From Spartobacteria bacterium (GTDB lineage: Bacteria; Verrucomicrobiota; Verrucomicrobiia; Chthoniobacterales; Chthoniobacteraceae), in the NCBI GenBank assembly GCA_021324825.1, contig JAJPII010000033.1, positions 124,001 to 188,000 of the forward strand: 64,000 nt of DNA. Reading direction: 5' to 3'. Positions 52,129 through 60,382 of this stretch are shown here, piece after piece. Both the position numbers and the translations under genes were made by a program. The notes under the pieces were generated by a model. It was not told the DNA's origin. It saw only the letters and a list, made by a program, of their open reading frames with translations, and did not search any database. Position 1 is the stretch's first letter. Each line of letters starts with the position of its first letter.

Positions 52129-53072
52129 TGCTCCTTATGAAGAAACCAGTCGACGAACTTCGGTATTCCTTCCGAGAGGGGCGTCCCGGGTTTGTAACCC
52201 AGCAGCCGCTGCGCCTTCGATATATCCGCGTAGGTGAGGGGAACGTCGCCCGGCTGTTCCGGCATTTTTTTGATGACGGCCTTCTTCCCGAGCGCCGCCT
52301 CGATGAGGGTGATGAGTTCCGCCAGGGAGGTCGTCTTGTTTTCTCCCAGGTTGAAAATCTCGAAGAGCGGCCCTTCGTACGCCAGGCACGCCATCAACCC
52401 GTCCAGGATGTCGTCGACGTACGTGTAGTCGCGGCGGGTCGTGCCGTCGCCAAATTGTTCGATGGACCGGCCCTCGAAAATATTGCGAGTGAATTTGTGA
52501 ATGGCCAGATCCGGCCGCTGCCGCGGGCCGTAGACGGTGAAAAAACGCAGGCAGACGCAGCGGATGCCGTAAAGCCGCGCGGAGTTGGAGCAAAACTGCT
52601 CGCCCGCGAGCTTCGTGGCGGCATAGGGGCTTATCGTCTGGTCGATGCACATGTCCTCGCGGAAGGGCGTCTCGGTTATCGTCCCGTAGACGGACGAACT
52701 CGACGCGAAAATAAACCGCTTCATGCCGTTGACGCGCGCCGCTTCCAGCAGATTGAACGTGCCGTTGATGTTCGTGTCGATGTACAGCCGCGCGTTTGCT
52801 ATCGAGGGCCGGATGCCCGCCCGCGCCGCGAGGTGATAGACCGCGTCGAAGCGGCCTTTCGCGAAGAGGGCGTTCACCTCCGCCTCGTCCCGGATGTCGG
52901 CTTCCGCGAGGGTTATCCTGTCCAGCAGCGGCGCGAGGTTGGCGCGCTTCAGCCGGGGGTCGTAAAAGTCGTTGAAATCATCCAGGACGGTCACCGCACG
53001 CCCCTCCGCGACGAGCCGTCCGACAAGGTGGGAGCCAATAAATCCGGCGCCGCCGGTTACAAGGACATTCAT
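52125..53072 (-). CDS. UDP-glucuronate 4-epimerase-like NAD-dependent epimerase
   Basis: A 315-residue extended SDR. NVLVTGGAGFIGSHLVGRL binds NAD; SSSSVYGTITETPF and YAATKLAGEQFC give the Ser and Y-x-x-x-K catalytic residues; RFFTVYGPRQRPDLAIHKF and GDGTTRRDYTYVDDI are the substrate segments shared by UDP-glucuronate 4-epimerases. Such enzymes supply UDP-galacturonate or related sugars to polysaccharides. The start is the ATG at 53070-53072, exactly at the Rossmann strand; an open frame continues upstream without homology. It heads the operon epimerase, M20 enzyme, kinase, flippase-like protein. Confidence 0.85.
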   Translation of the reverse strand: MNVLVTGGAGFIGSHLVGRLVAEGRAVTVLDDFNDFYDPRLKRANLAPLLDRITLAEADIRDEAEVNALFAKGRFDAVYHLAARAGIRPSIANARLYIDTNINGTFNLLEAARVNGMKRFIFASSSSVYGTITETPFREDMCIDQTISPYAATKLAGEQFCSNSARLYGIRCVCLRFFTVYGPRQRPDLAIHKFTRNIFEGRSIEQFGDGTTRRDYTYVDDILDGLMACLAYEGPLFEIFNLGENKTTSLAELITLIEAALGKKAVIKKMPEQPGDVPLTYADISKAQRLLGYKPGTPLSEGIPKFVDWFLHKEQ

Positions 53073-53191
53073 ACAGTGAGAGCCTATGGCGAATTTTTGA
53101 CGACTGCCAAATAAATGTGCTCGCCACGCAGTCAAAATATCGTTAATTGTCTTTGGAAACCCCATCCCTTTTCCCTTTTCCATTTTCCATT

Positions 53192-53953
53192 ATGGCTGAC
53201 GAAGAGAACCCCGAGAGCCCGGCGGCGCCATCCGCGCCGGTGATACCAAAAAAAGAAACCGTCCGCATCACATTGCCGCCCAAGCCGCTCGACATCACGG
53301 CCGTGAAGCGGGAGACCGTCAGGATCGGCTCCGACGCCGTGGCCATGGGGCCCAAGAAAGAAACCACGCGCCTTCCCACCCCGTCGGGCCCCGCAGCCGC
53401 TCCCGCCGCCGCGCAACCGATGGCGCCTCCGCCGCCGGCCGGCGTCATCAAGCCTCTCGGGATGCCAAAACCTCCAGGCGCTCCAGGCGCTCCGGGCGCT
53501 CCGGGCGCTCCCATAACGTCGCCCCTCAAGCCCCCCGGCGGGCTGGCCCCCCGGCCTCCCGCTTTCGGCGCCAAGCCCTCTCTTGGCATCCGGCCTCCCG
53601 GCATGGCTCCAACCACGCCGCTCGCCGTTCCTCCCGCCCCGGCCCCTGTCGCCGCCGCCGCGGTTCCTGAAGCGAAGGGCGCCGCCCCCAAGAAGGAGAC
53701 CGCGCGCATCCAGGTTCCCCCGCAACCGAAACCGATGGTGCCGAAGGCGACCGTCAAAGTCCCGCTGCCAAAGCCTCAGCCGATGCCGTCCACCCCCGCG
53801 GCCGCACCCGCCGCCCTCGTGCCCGTCGGCGGCGCCGCTTCGGATATCGACGAGCCCGCCGGGGAGGATCCGCTCCTGTTGCCGCTCAGCATCGCAGCGC
53901 TTGTCGTTTCCCTCGCGGCGGTGGCGCTTGCCTATCTCGCTTATTCCGCATAG
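53192..53953 (+). CDS. Pro/Ala-rich tail-anchored protein with KKETxRI repeats
   Basis: A 253-residue low-complexity protein. Four copies of a short basic motif occur: KKETVRITLPPKP, KRETVRIGS, KKETTRLPTP and KKETARIQVP. Between them lie long Pro/Ala stretches including PGAPGAPGAPGAP, encoded by four 9-bp DNA repeats. The only membrane segment is at the extreme C-terminus (LLLPLSIAALVVSLAAVALAYLAYSA), making it a tail-anchored protein with a cytoplasmic disordered domain. It precedes trxA by 3 bp. No Shine-Dalgarno; the ATG follows a C/T-rich tract at 53163-53190. Family not recognised; a scaffold or phosphorylatable Thr display is speculation. Confidence 0.72.
   Translation: MADEENPESPAAPSAPVIPKKETVRITLPPKPLDITAVKRETVRIGSDAVAMGPKKETTRLPTPSGPAAAPAAAQPMAPPPPAGVIKPLGMPKPPGAPGAPGAPGAPITSPLKPPGGLAPRPPAFGAKPSLGIRPPGMAPTTPLAVPPAPAPVAAAAVPEAKGAAPKKETARIQVPPQPKPMVPKATVKVPLPKPQPMPSTPAAAPAALVPVGGAASDIDEPAGEDPLLLPLSIAALVVSLAAVALAYLAYSA
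53474..53509 (+). repeat. Four tandem 9-bp coding repeats
   Basis: Four adjacent copies of CCAGGCGCT or CCGGGCGCT, encoding the PGAPGAPGAPGAP stretch of the tail-anchored protein. Copies 1-2 and 3-4 are identical pairs, indicating recent slippage; copy number is likely to vary between strains. Confidence 0.9.
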
Positions 53954-53956
53954 GCG

Positions 53957-54286
53957 ATGGCCAGTCCCCACGTCGTCACGATCAACGATGGGAACTTCGA
54001 GAGCGAAGTTCTCAAGTCGCCCGGCCCCGTGCTTGTCGATTTCTGGGCCGAATGGTGCGGCCCGTGCAAGATGATCTCCCCCCTGCTCGACGAGATCGCG
54101 AACGAAAAGGCCGGCAAGGTGAAGATCGCGAAGGTCAACGTGGATGACAATCAGGCGTTGTCCGCCCGATTTTCCGTCCGGTTCATACCGACCCTGATCC
54201 TGTTCAAGGACGGCGAGGTCAAGGAGCAGGTGGTCGGCCAGACCAGCAAGCGCGATCTCGTCGCGAAACTGGACGCCTTGGTTTAG
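53957..54286 (+). CDS. trxA: Thioredoxin
   Basis: A 109-residue cytoplasmic thiol-disulfide reductant. The active site is WCGPC (C34, C37) in [14 protein letters not shown], the cis-Pro loop is [11 protein letters not shown], and the length and layout match TrxA. It lies 3 bp after the tail-anchored protein gene and 18 bp before mutS, so the three are probably one transcription unit. No unusual features. Confidence 0.96.
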   Translation: MASPHVVTINDGNFESEVLKSPGPVLVDFWAEWCGPCKMISPLLDEIANEKAGKVKIAKVNVDDNQALSARFSVRFIPTLILFKDGEVKEQVVGQTSKRDLVAKLDALV

Positions 54287-54304
54287 TCCCGCGCCGCCGA
54301 GAGA

Positions 54305-56761
54305 ATGGAGGATTCTCTCACGCCGATGATGCGGCAGTACCACGCCATACGGCGCGACCTGCCAAAAGGCGCCATCCTGTTTTTCCGCCTCGGGGATTTC
54401 TACGAGATGTTCTTCGAGGACGCCGTCGAGGCCGCGCCAATCCTGGATGTCGCCCTGACGAAGCGTCACCAGACGCCCATGTGCGGCGTGCCGTACCATG
54501 CCGCGGACGGCTACATCGCGAAACTCGTGAAGGCCGGCAAGCGCGTCGCGATCTGCGACCAGGTCGGCGAACCGCAGCCGGGAAAGATCGTGGAGCGGCG
54601 GCTCAGCCAGGTCATCAGTCCCGGCGCCGTTGGCGATCTCCAGTCGCTCGACGCGAAAAAGAACAACTTCCTCGCGGCAATCCGGCTCAAGGACGGGATT
54701 TACGGATTTGCGTTCGTCGATCTTAGCACGGGTGAATTTCGCCTGACCGAACTCGCCAACGAGGGCGAGTTGCGCGACGAACTCTCCCGCGTGGAGCCCG
54801 CCGAAGTGCTCGTGAGCGAAAGCCAGGCCGAGGCTCTCTCCGGCGTGGCCGCGGGCGCGGCACTCTGCGACAGTTCCGCCTTTTCGCTCGAACAGGCCGA
54901 ATTCACTTTGCGCGAACACTTCGCTGTGCAATCGCTCGACGGCTTCGGTTGCCGCGGCATGGAGAGCGCCATCGGCGCGGCCGGCGCGATTCTCCATTAC
55001 CTGAAGCGTGAATTGCGGCGGCAGACGGCGCACATCATCCGCCTCGCGTGTTATAAAAATACGGAATACCTCATCCTCGACGCGGCAACCCAGGCGAACC
55101 TGGAACTGGTCGCCTCGCGCGGCCAAAAAGATTGCAGCCTCCTCGCCGCGCTCGACCGCACCGCGACGCCCATGGGCGCGCGCCGCCTGCGGGATTGGAT
55201 TCTGCACCCGTTGCGGCAACTCGAGCCGTTGAAGGAACGGCAGGAGATAATCGCGGATTTCCTGCGCGATCCTTTTGTCCTGAGCCAGTTCCGCGACGGG
55301 TTGAAGCCGGTGCGGGACATCGAGCGGACGATGGGCCGCCTCGGCCAGGGCGGCGGAAACGCCAGGGACCTCATGGCATTGCGCCAGTCGCTGGAACAGA
55401 TTCCGGTTCTAAAGGCATTGCATCCCAGCGCGTCGGGCATGGCCGAATTCCCCGCGCTCATCGGCCTCATCCAATCGGCGATCTGCGACGAACCGCCCGT
55501 CTCGACGAAGGACGGCGGCATGTTCCGGCCCGGCTATAACGCCGCTCTCGACGAGTTGCGCGCCGCCCGGGGGGACGGCAAGGATTGGATCGCCCGCCTC
55601 CAGCAGCAAGAGATAGAGACGACCGGAATCAAGTCCCTCAAGGTGCGTTACACCTCGGTTTTCGGCTACTTCATCGAGGTGACGAAAAGCAACCTCGCGA
55701 GCGTCCCTTCCCGTTACGTCCGCAAACAGACGACCGTGAACGGAGAACGCTTCATCACGCCCGAATTGAAAGAAATGGAAGGCCGCATCCTCGGCGCCGA
55801 TGAGCAGGCGCGGCATCTGGAAGCCGAGCTTTTTGCCCGGCTGAGGGATGAAGTCCTGAAGGAACTGGACGCCTTGCAGCGGACGGCTTCCGCGATCGCC
55901 ATCCTCGACGCGGCCGCCTCGCTCGCGGAAGTCGCGCGGCTCCACGGGTACTGCCGGCCCGAGCTTACCGACGGGCCTCGCATTCACATCCGCGACGGGC
56001 GGCATCCTGTCCTCGATCAAAACGTGGCCGAGGAAAAATTTGTGCCAAACGACCTGGAACTCGACGCCAGGGAGAACCGGCTCCTGATTATAACCGGGCC
56101 GAACATGGCGGGAAAATCCACCTACATACGGCAGGCCGCGCTCCTCGTGCTCATGGCGCAGATCGGGAGTTACATCCCCGCGGCGAGCGCCGAGATCGGC
56201 CTGGCGGACCGCATCTTCACCAGGGTCGGAGCGAGCGACGATCTTTCGCGCGGGCAATCGACCTTCATGGTCGAGATGAACGAGACGGCCAACATCGCCA
56301 ACAACGCCACCGAGAAGAGCCTCGTCATCCTCGACGAGATCGGCAGGGGAACCTCGACCTTCGACGGCTTGTCCATCGCCTGGAGCGTCGCGGAATATCT
56401 GCACGACGCCATCAAGGCCCGCACGCTCTTTGCGACCCATTACCACGAACTGACCGAACTCGAAATGACCCGGAGCGGCGTCAAGAATTTCAATATCGCC
56501 GTCCGCGAATGGAACGAGCAGATCATCTTCCTGCGAAAAATCGTCCGCGGCGGAGCGGACAAAAGCTACGGGATACAGGTCGCGCGGCTCGCGGGCCTGC
56601 CGCCGGAGGTCATCAATCGCGCCAAGGAAATCCTGGGAAACCTGGAACAGGCCGAGTTGAACGCCGACGGGCGGCCCGTCCTGGCCGAAGCGCCCCCGCC
56701 GGGAAAACGCCCGCGCCGCCGCAAGGAATGGACGGGCAAGCCGCAGCTATCGCTCTTTTAG
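54305..56761 (+). CDS. mutS: DNA mismatch repair protein MutS
   Basis: An 818-residue mismatch-recognition ATPase. The N-terminal domain has FFRLGDFYEMF, whose F-Y-E is the mismatch-reading motif; the core and clamp follow, and the C-terminal ABC-type ATPase has Walker A GPNMAGKST (about residue 598), SRGQSTFMVEM, Walker B LVILDEIGRGTSTFDG and ATHYHEL. The helix-turn-helix dimerisation end is present (PPEVINRAKEIL). It ends SLF with a 15-bp overlap into the convergent gene. No mutL is in the window. Confidence 0.96.
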   Translation: MEDSLTPMMRQYHAIRRDLPKGAILFFRLGDFYEMFFEDAVEAAPILDVALTKRHQTPMCGVPYHAADGYIAKLVKAGKRVAICDQVGEPQPGKIVERRLSQVISPGAVGDLQSLDAKKNNFLAAIRLKDGIYGFAFVDLSTGEFRLTELANEGELRDELSRVEPAEVLVSESQAEALSGVAAGAALCDSSAFSLEQAEFTLREHFAVQSLDGFGCRGMESAIGAAGAILHYLKRELRRQTAHIIRLACYKNTEYLILDAATQANLELVASRGQKDCSLLAALDRTATPMGARRLRDWILHPLRQLEPLKERQEIIADFLRDPFVLSQFRDGLKPVRDIERTMGRLGQGGGNARDLMALRQSLEQIPVLKALHPSASGMAEFPALIGLIQSAICDEPPVSTKDGGMFRPGYNAALDELRAARGDGKDWIARLQQQEIETTGIKSLKVRYTSVFGYFIEVTKSNLASVPSRYVRKQTTVNGERFITPELKEMEGRILGADEQARHLEAELFARLRDEVLKELDALQRTASAIAILDAAASLAEVARLHGYCRPELTDGPRIHIRDGRHPVLDQNVAEEKFVPNDLELDARENRLLIITGPNMAGKSTYIRQAALLVLMAQIGSYIPAASAEIGLADRIFTRVGASDDLSRGQSTFMVEMNETANIANNATEKSLVILDEIGRGTSTFDGLSIAWSVAEYLHDAIKARTLFATHYHELTELEMTRSGVKNFNIAVREWNEQIIFLRKIVRGGADKSYGIQVARLAGLPPEVINRAKEILGNLEQAELNADGRPVLAEAPPPGKRPRRRKEWTGKPQLSLF

Positions 56762-58735
56762 TTCCTTCAGAAGCTTAGCGGCGGATTCCACGTCGCCGAA
56801 GCCGATCTCGAAACTGCCGGGGCGAAGCTCCCGGATGTACGGCCCCGGGGAGGTTTTCCTGGTTTTCACGGACGTGGTCTTCGGCTCCTCCTCGTCCTCT
56901 TCTTCTTCCTCCGTTTGTCTCTTCCTGTGCCAGACGCAGACGGCCAGCATCCCCAGGCAGAGGGAAACGGAAATGCCGAACGGGCGGGATGTCAGCAGCG
57001 AAGGCTGGGCGGTGCGCACAAGAAAAGGCCGGGACGCTTCCGTGAAATCGCCGTCCTTGCCGACGATGCGGATGCTGTAAAGCGTGGACGGACTCAATTG
57101 GTCGACGGATGCGCTTATCGTGGGATCGGGCTGCTTCGCGGGATGCGCGTCCTCCAGGCCTTCGATGTCGACTCCGTGGGTCATCCAGTTTTCTCCCACC
57201 GACGCGCTCCGGCCGCGCGAATCCCGAAGGACGATGTTGGTGAGGGGAATCCAGAAATGTTTCGCGTCAGCGGGCGCGCCGGGCAGGAGGGAGAAGCTTT
57301 CCACCCTGTATTTGGAATGCGTGTTGGGCGGGATGCGCCACGATATCTCGCACGTGGTGGCGGTGATGTTCCGGATACGGATGGCTCCGATCTGCGCGGA
57401 TGTCGCGGTTTTCGGGGCCGGCGCCGACACAAGCGACTCGAACAGCGCAGGCGCCGGTTTCTTGACGAGGGTCACGGCAGCCGTGCGCGCCCGCGCGACT
57501 TCCGCCGAGACGGGTAGGTCAAATCCGTTCGCATCGGAGGTGATCGCCAGCCGCTCATGGTATTTTCCCGCTTCCATCGGTTCGACCGACACGGCGATAT
57601 TCCGCGAAAGACCGGCTTCGAGCCAGAAGGAAGAATCGCCCCTCGCGATCACGAGATGACTGGAAGGCTCCACCCGCACAAAGGTTCCCGTGCCGCCCGC
57701 ATTGGTGATCGTGACGCTTTTATACGGCGGCTTCGGGCCGTCCGCATTCCCGAGTGAAAGCGCCGACGGGATGACTTTCAGGAGCGGCCCGGACGCGGGG
57801 GCGTGGACGGCGACATCCGCCATGGAACCCGGCGACTCGACCTGCACGGCGCCGTCGATCGGCCCCGTCTCGGCGTCGTCCGCCTCGATTCGCACGGAAA
57901 GCGTCCCCCCGGCGGGGAGAACGGCGCGCTCCGGCCCTTTCAGCTTGCCGCCGATCCGCAGGCGAAGCGGCATTTCTTCACCGGTCCGGTTGGCGATGGT
58001 CAAGGTTCCGGCGCGGGAGGCGCCCAGTTCCAGCCGCTCCGGCGTTATGGCAACCGCCGCTTCCGCCGCGGCGCTCAGGGCCGTCTTCCTGTCGGGATCG
58101 CTGCTGTAGCGGATTTCTCCGCGCGCGGTCTGGGCGTCCACGGGCGCGATCCTGAGCCTGATGATCCGTTTTTCTCCTCCGCGCAAATTATAGGTCGCCT
58201 TGCCGTCGAGTTTCCACGGCTCGTCGATGCTGAGCGTTCCTTTCAAGACGCCTCCGCCGCGGTTTTCGATGGCGATCTCCTTCGTGGCCGTCGAACCGAT
58301 CCTGACCGTGCCGAAATCCACCTCCCGCGGCGCTCCGAGGGCGGGCGGGGCGTCAATGATCGTGATGTTCACTTCGACATCCGAGGAGGTTTCGCCGCCG
58401 GTCTGCGCGGTGAAGGAAAACCTGTCATGCCGCTGGAGCCGTTCGCCCGAATGCTCGTAAAGGACGACGGCCGCTCCCTCGCTGACCATCCGCACCCCGG
58501 AGAGCGCGCCCGCGCGCGGCAGTTTCCGCAGGCGGAAGGTGACGGGCTGTTCGGAAACGCCGAAAACCCGCAAGGGTATCTCGACGCTTTCGCCGCGCCG
58601 TACGCTGATATCCACCGGCGCGGCCTCGGGCGTCTGAATATATACGGGTTTTCCGCCCCGCGGCGGGGAGGGGAGGCTGATGTCTCCCCATGCGCTCACA
58701 ACGAAGAGGAGCAGAAGGAAGGACGCGGGGCGCAT
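56747..58735 (-). CDS. Membrane-anchored protein with Ig/ASH-like and fibronectin-like domains
   Basis: A 662-residue protein: signal peptide (ASFLLLLFVVSAWG), several beta-sandwich domains, one transmembrane helix near residue 590 (FGISVSLCLGMLAVCVW) and an acidic cytoplasmic tail (EEEEEDEEEP). The repeated opening phrases VDFGTVRIGSTATKEIAIENRGGG and LSLGNADGPKPPYKSVTITNAGGTG are typical of ASPM-SPD-2-Hydin/choice-of-anchor-like Ig domains; the segment with TATTCEISWRIP and LSPSTLYSIRIVGKDGD looks like fibronectin type III. Function unknown; probably protein-protein contact in the periplasm. It is the last gene of a four-gene operon with bioB, and its end overlaps mutS by 15 bp. Confidence 0.7.
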   Translation of the reverse strand: MRPASFLLLLFVVSAWGDISLPSPPRGGKPVYIQTPEAAPVDISVRRGESVEIPLRVFGVSEQPVTFRLRKLPRAGALSGVRMVSEGAAVVLYEHSGERLQRHDRFSFTAQTGGETSSDVEVNITIIDAPPALGAPREVDFGTVRIGSTATKEIAIENRGGGVLKGTLSIDEPWKLDGKATYNLRGGEKRIIRLRIAPVDAQTARGEIRYSSDPDRKTALSAAAEAAVAITPERLELGASRAGTLTIANRTGEEMPLRLRIGGKLKGPERAVLPAGGTLSVRIEADDAETGPIDGAVQVESPGSMADVAVHAPASGPLLKVIPSALSLGNADGPKPPYKSVTITNAGGTGTFVRVEPSSHLVIARGDSSFWLEAGLSRNIAVSVEPMEAGKYHERLAITSDANGFDLPVSAEVARARTAAVTLVKKPAPALFESLVSAPAPKTATSAQIGAIRIRNITATTCEISWRIPPNTHSKYRVESFSLLPGAPADAKHFWIPLTNIVLRDSRGRSASVGENWMTHGVDIEGLEDAHPAKQPDPTISASVDQLSPSTLYSIRIVGKDGDFTEASRPFLVRTAQPSLLTSRPFGISVSLCLGMLAVCVWHRKRQTEEEEEDEEEPKTTSVKTRKTSPGPYIRELRPGSFEIGFGDVESAAKLLKELKER

Positions 58736-58744
58736 GGCTTGTCC

Positions 58745-59683
58745 CTATCCGATGGAGGCAGGCGTCAAGTCCAGTTCCCGAAGGAGGTTCCGGTCTTCGT
58801 CGGCTTCAGGGTTTTTCGCGGTGAGAAGCCTGTTGCCGTAGAAAATGGAATTCGCGCCCGCGAAGAAACAGAGCGCCTGGCCTTCGCGGCTCAATCGCGT
58901 CCGGCCCGCGGAGAGGCGCACCTTCGCCTTCGGGAGCGCGATGCGGGTGGTGGCTACGAGGCGCACGAGTTCAAAGACGTCGACGGGAGGTTGTTCCTCC
59001 AGCGGCGTCCCGGGCATCGCCATGAGGCAATTGATGGGGACGCTCTCCGGCTTCGGGTCGAAGCCCGCCAGGACCTCGACCATCTTGAGCCGGTCGAGTT
59101 CCGTCTCGCCCATCCCGATGATGCCGCCGCAACAGAGCGACATCCCGGCCTGCTGGACGGCTCCGATGGTGTTCAAGCGATCCTGAAAGGTGTGGGTGGT
59201 GACGATCTCCGGGTAGAACTCCGGGGAGGTGTCGATATTGTGGTTGTAGGCCGTGACGCCCGCGGCCTTCAGCTTCTGCGCTTCCGCGATGCTGAGGCTG
59301 CCAAGGGTGACGCAAACTTCCATGCCCAGCTTGCCGACCTCGCGGATCGTCCCCAGCACCTGCTCGAAGCGCGGGTCGCCGTCGCGCACCCCCTTCCAGG
59401 CCGCGCCCATGCAGAAGCGGGTCGAGCCGTTCTCGCGCGCCTCCCGCGCCTTTGCGAGGATGTCTTCCCGGGTCATGAGATTCTCGCGCTGGACTCCGGT
59501 CGAATACCGGGCGCTCTGCGCGCAGTACGCGCAATCCTCGCTGCACCCGCCGGTCTTGATGCTGAGCAGGGTGCAAAGCTGCACCTCGTCTCCGCGCCAG
59601 TGCTTCAAGTGAACTTCGCGGCTCCGCTGGATGAGATCAAAAAACGGCTGCTCGTAGATTTCCAGCAGTTGGGGGAGCTTCAT
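58745..59683 (-). CDS. bioB: Biotin synthase
   Basis: A 312-residue radical SAM enzyme that inserts sulfur into dethiobiotin. The 4Fe-4S ligands are C47, C51 and C54 in GGCSEDCAYC, followed by QSARYSTG as in BioB. YNHNIDTSPEFYPEIVTTHTF, CCGGIIGMGE and NCLMAMPGTPLE are further family signatures, and the late LSAGRTRLSREGQALCFFAGANSIFYG holds the 2Fe-2S Arg. Other biotin genes are absent here. It lies 6 bp after the secreted hypothetical gene and 9 bp before the Ig-like gene, an operon with no clear metabolic theme. Confidence 0.95.
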   Translation of the reverse strand: MKLPQLLEIYEQPFFDLIQRSREVHLKHWRGDEVQLCTLLSIKTGGCSEDCAYCAQSARYSTGVQRENLMTREDILAKAREARENGSTRFCMGAAWKGVRDGDPRFEQVLGTIREVGKLGMEVCVTLGSLSIAEAQKLKAAGVTAYNHNIDTSPEFYPEIVTTHTFQDRLNTIGAVQQAGMSLCCGGIIGMGETELDRLKMVEVLAGFDPKPESVPINCLMAMPGTPLEEQPPVDVFELVRLVATTRIALPKAKVRLSAGRTRLSREGQALCFFAGANSIFYGNRLLTAKNPEADEDRNLLRELDLTPASIG

Positions 59684-59689
59684 CCGGCG

Positions 59690-60382
59690 TCAGTATGCCC
59701 AATGATCCTGGGCGGTTGCAAGCGCGGGAACCGATCCCGTGGAATAATCCGTCCGCCCGACCGCGCCGTACATCCGGACGCCCGTGGCGGAACGGAATTT
59801 CTGGCTCATCTCCTCGCCCGTATGGCAGCCCCAGCTTTTGACGAAGGCGTCTTTGGCGAATATCCCGCGCCTTAGCTGGGAGAAATCATTTTCGTGCAGC
59901 CAGCATTTCGAGGCGCTGTCGATCTCGTTGCTGTAGTCGAACATGAAACACGCCCGGTTCGAATGCCCGAAATATTCGAGGTCCGCGATCTTTACCTGGT
60001 CGCGCGGCTCGCCGTTGTTAAGATACCCGATGACTTCCCGCGCGCTGTCGAAGAGGATCAGCTTGATCTTGTATTTGTCCCGCACGGAATAGATGAAGGA
60101 GAGGAGGTCCACCTGGTCCTGTTTGCTCCGCCGCCGGTATCCTTCCGCGTAGGTGAGCCAGGTGATCCGCGCGTCCGGCCCCAGTTGATTGCGCATATCC
60201 TCGATTCGGACGCGGGCGGCCCGGATGAAATTCCCCCAATAGTGGTCGTGCGGGACGGCCTTGTACTGTTCCCATTCGATGAGGGAGGGGCCGCCGCTGA
60301 GGACGATGTATTCCTTCTCGTACGCGCGAACGGGGGAGGCCGCGGCCAGGGCCAGGAGGAGCAAGCAGAGGGTTTTCATCAT
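59690..60382 (-). CDS. Secreted protein with possible caspase-like His/Cys dyad
   Basis: A 230-residue protein with a signal peptide (KTLCLLLLALAAASPVRA). Strands alternate with helices (EYIVLSGGPS, ARITWLTYAEGY, KIKLILFDSAREVIGYL). Late in the chain IADLEYFGHSNRACFMF has a Gly-His at a strand end, and FVKSWGCHTGEEMSQKF has a Cys at the next strand end, followed by TGVRMYGAVGRTDYS. That order and spacing resemble clan CD (caspase, C25, DUF4347-like) proteins, but the overall similarity is too weak for a firm call. Coupled to the upstream coiled-coil gene (ATGA); an alternative start is one codon downstream. Confidence 0.55.
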   Translation of the reverse strand: MMKTLCLLLLALAAASPVRAYEKEYIVLSGGPSLIEWEQYKAVPHDHYWGNFIRAARVRIEDMRNQLGPDARITWLTYAEGYRRRSKQDQVDLLSFIYSVRDKYKIKLILFDSAREVIGYLNNGEPRDQVKIADLEYFGHSNRACFMFDYSNEIDSASKCWLHENDFSQLRRGIFAKDAFVKSWGCHTGEEMSQKFRSATGVRMYGAVGRTDYSTGSVPALATAQDHWAY

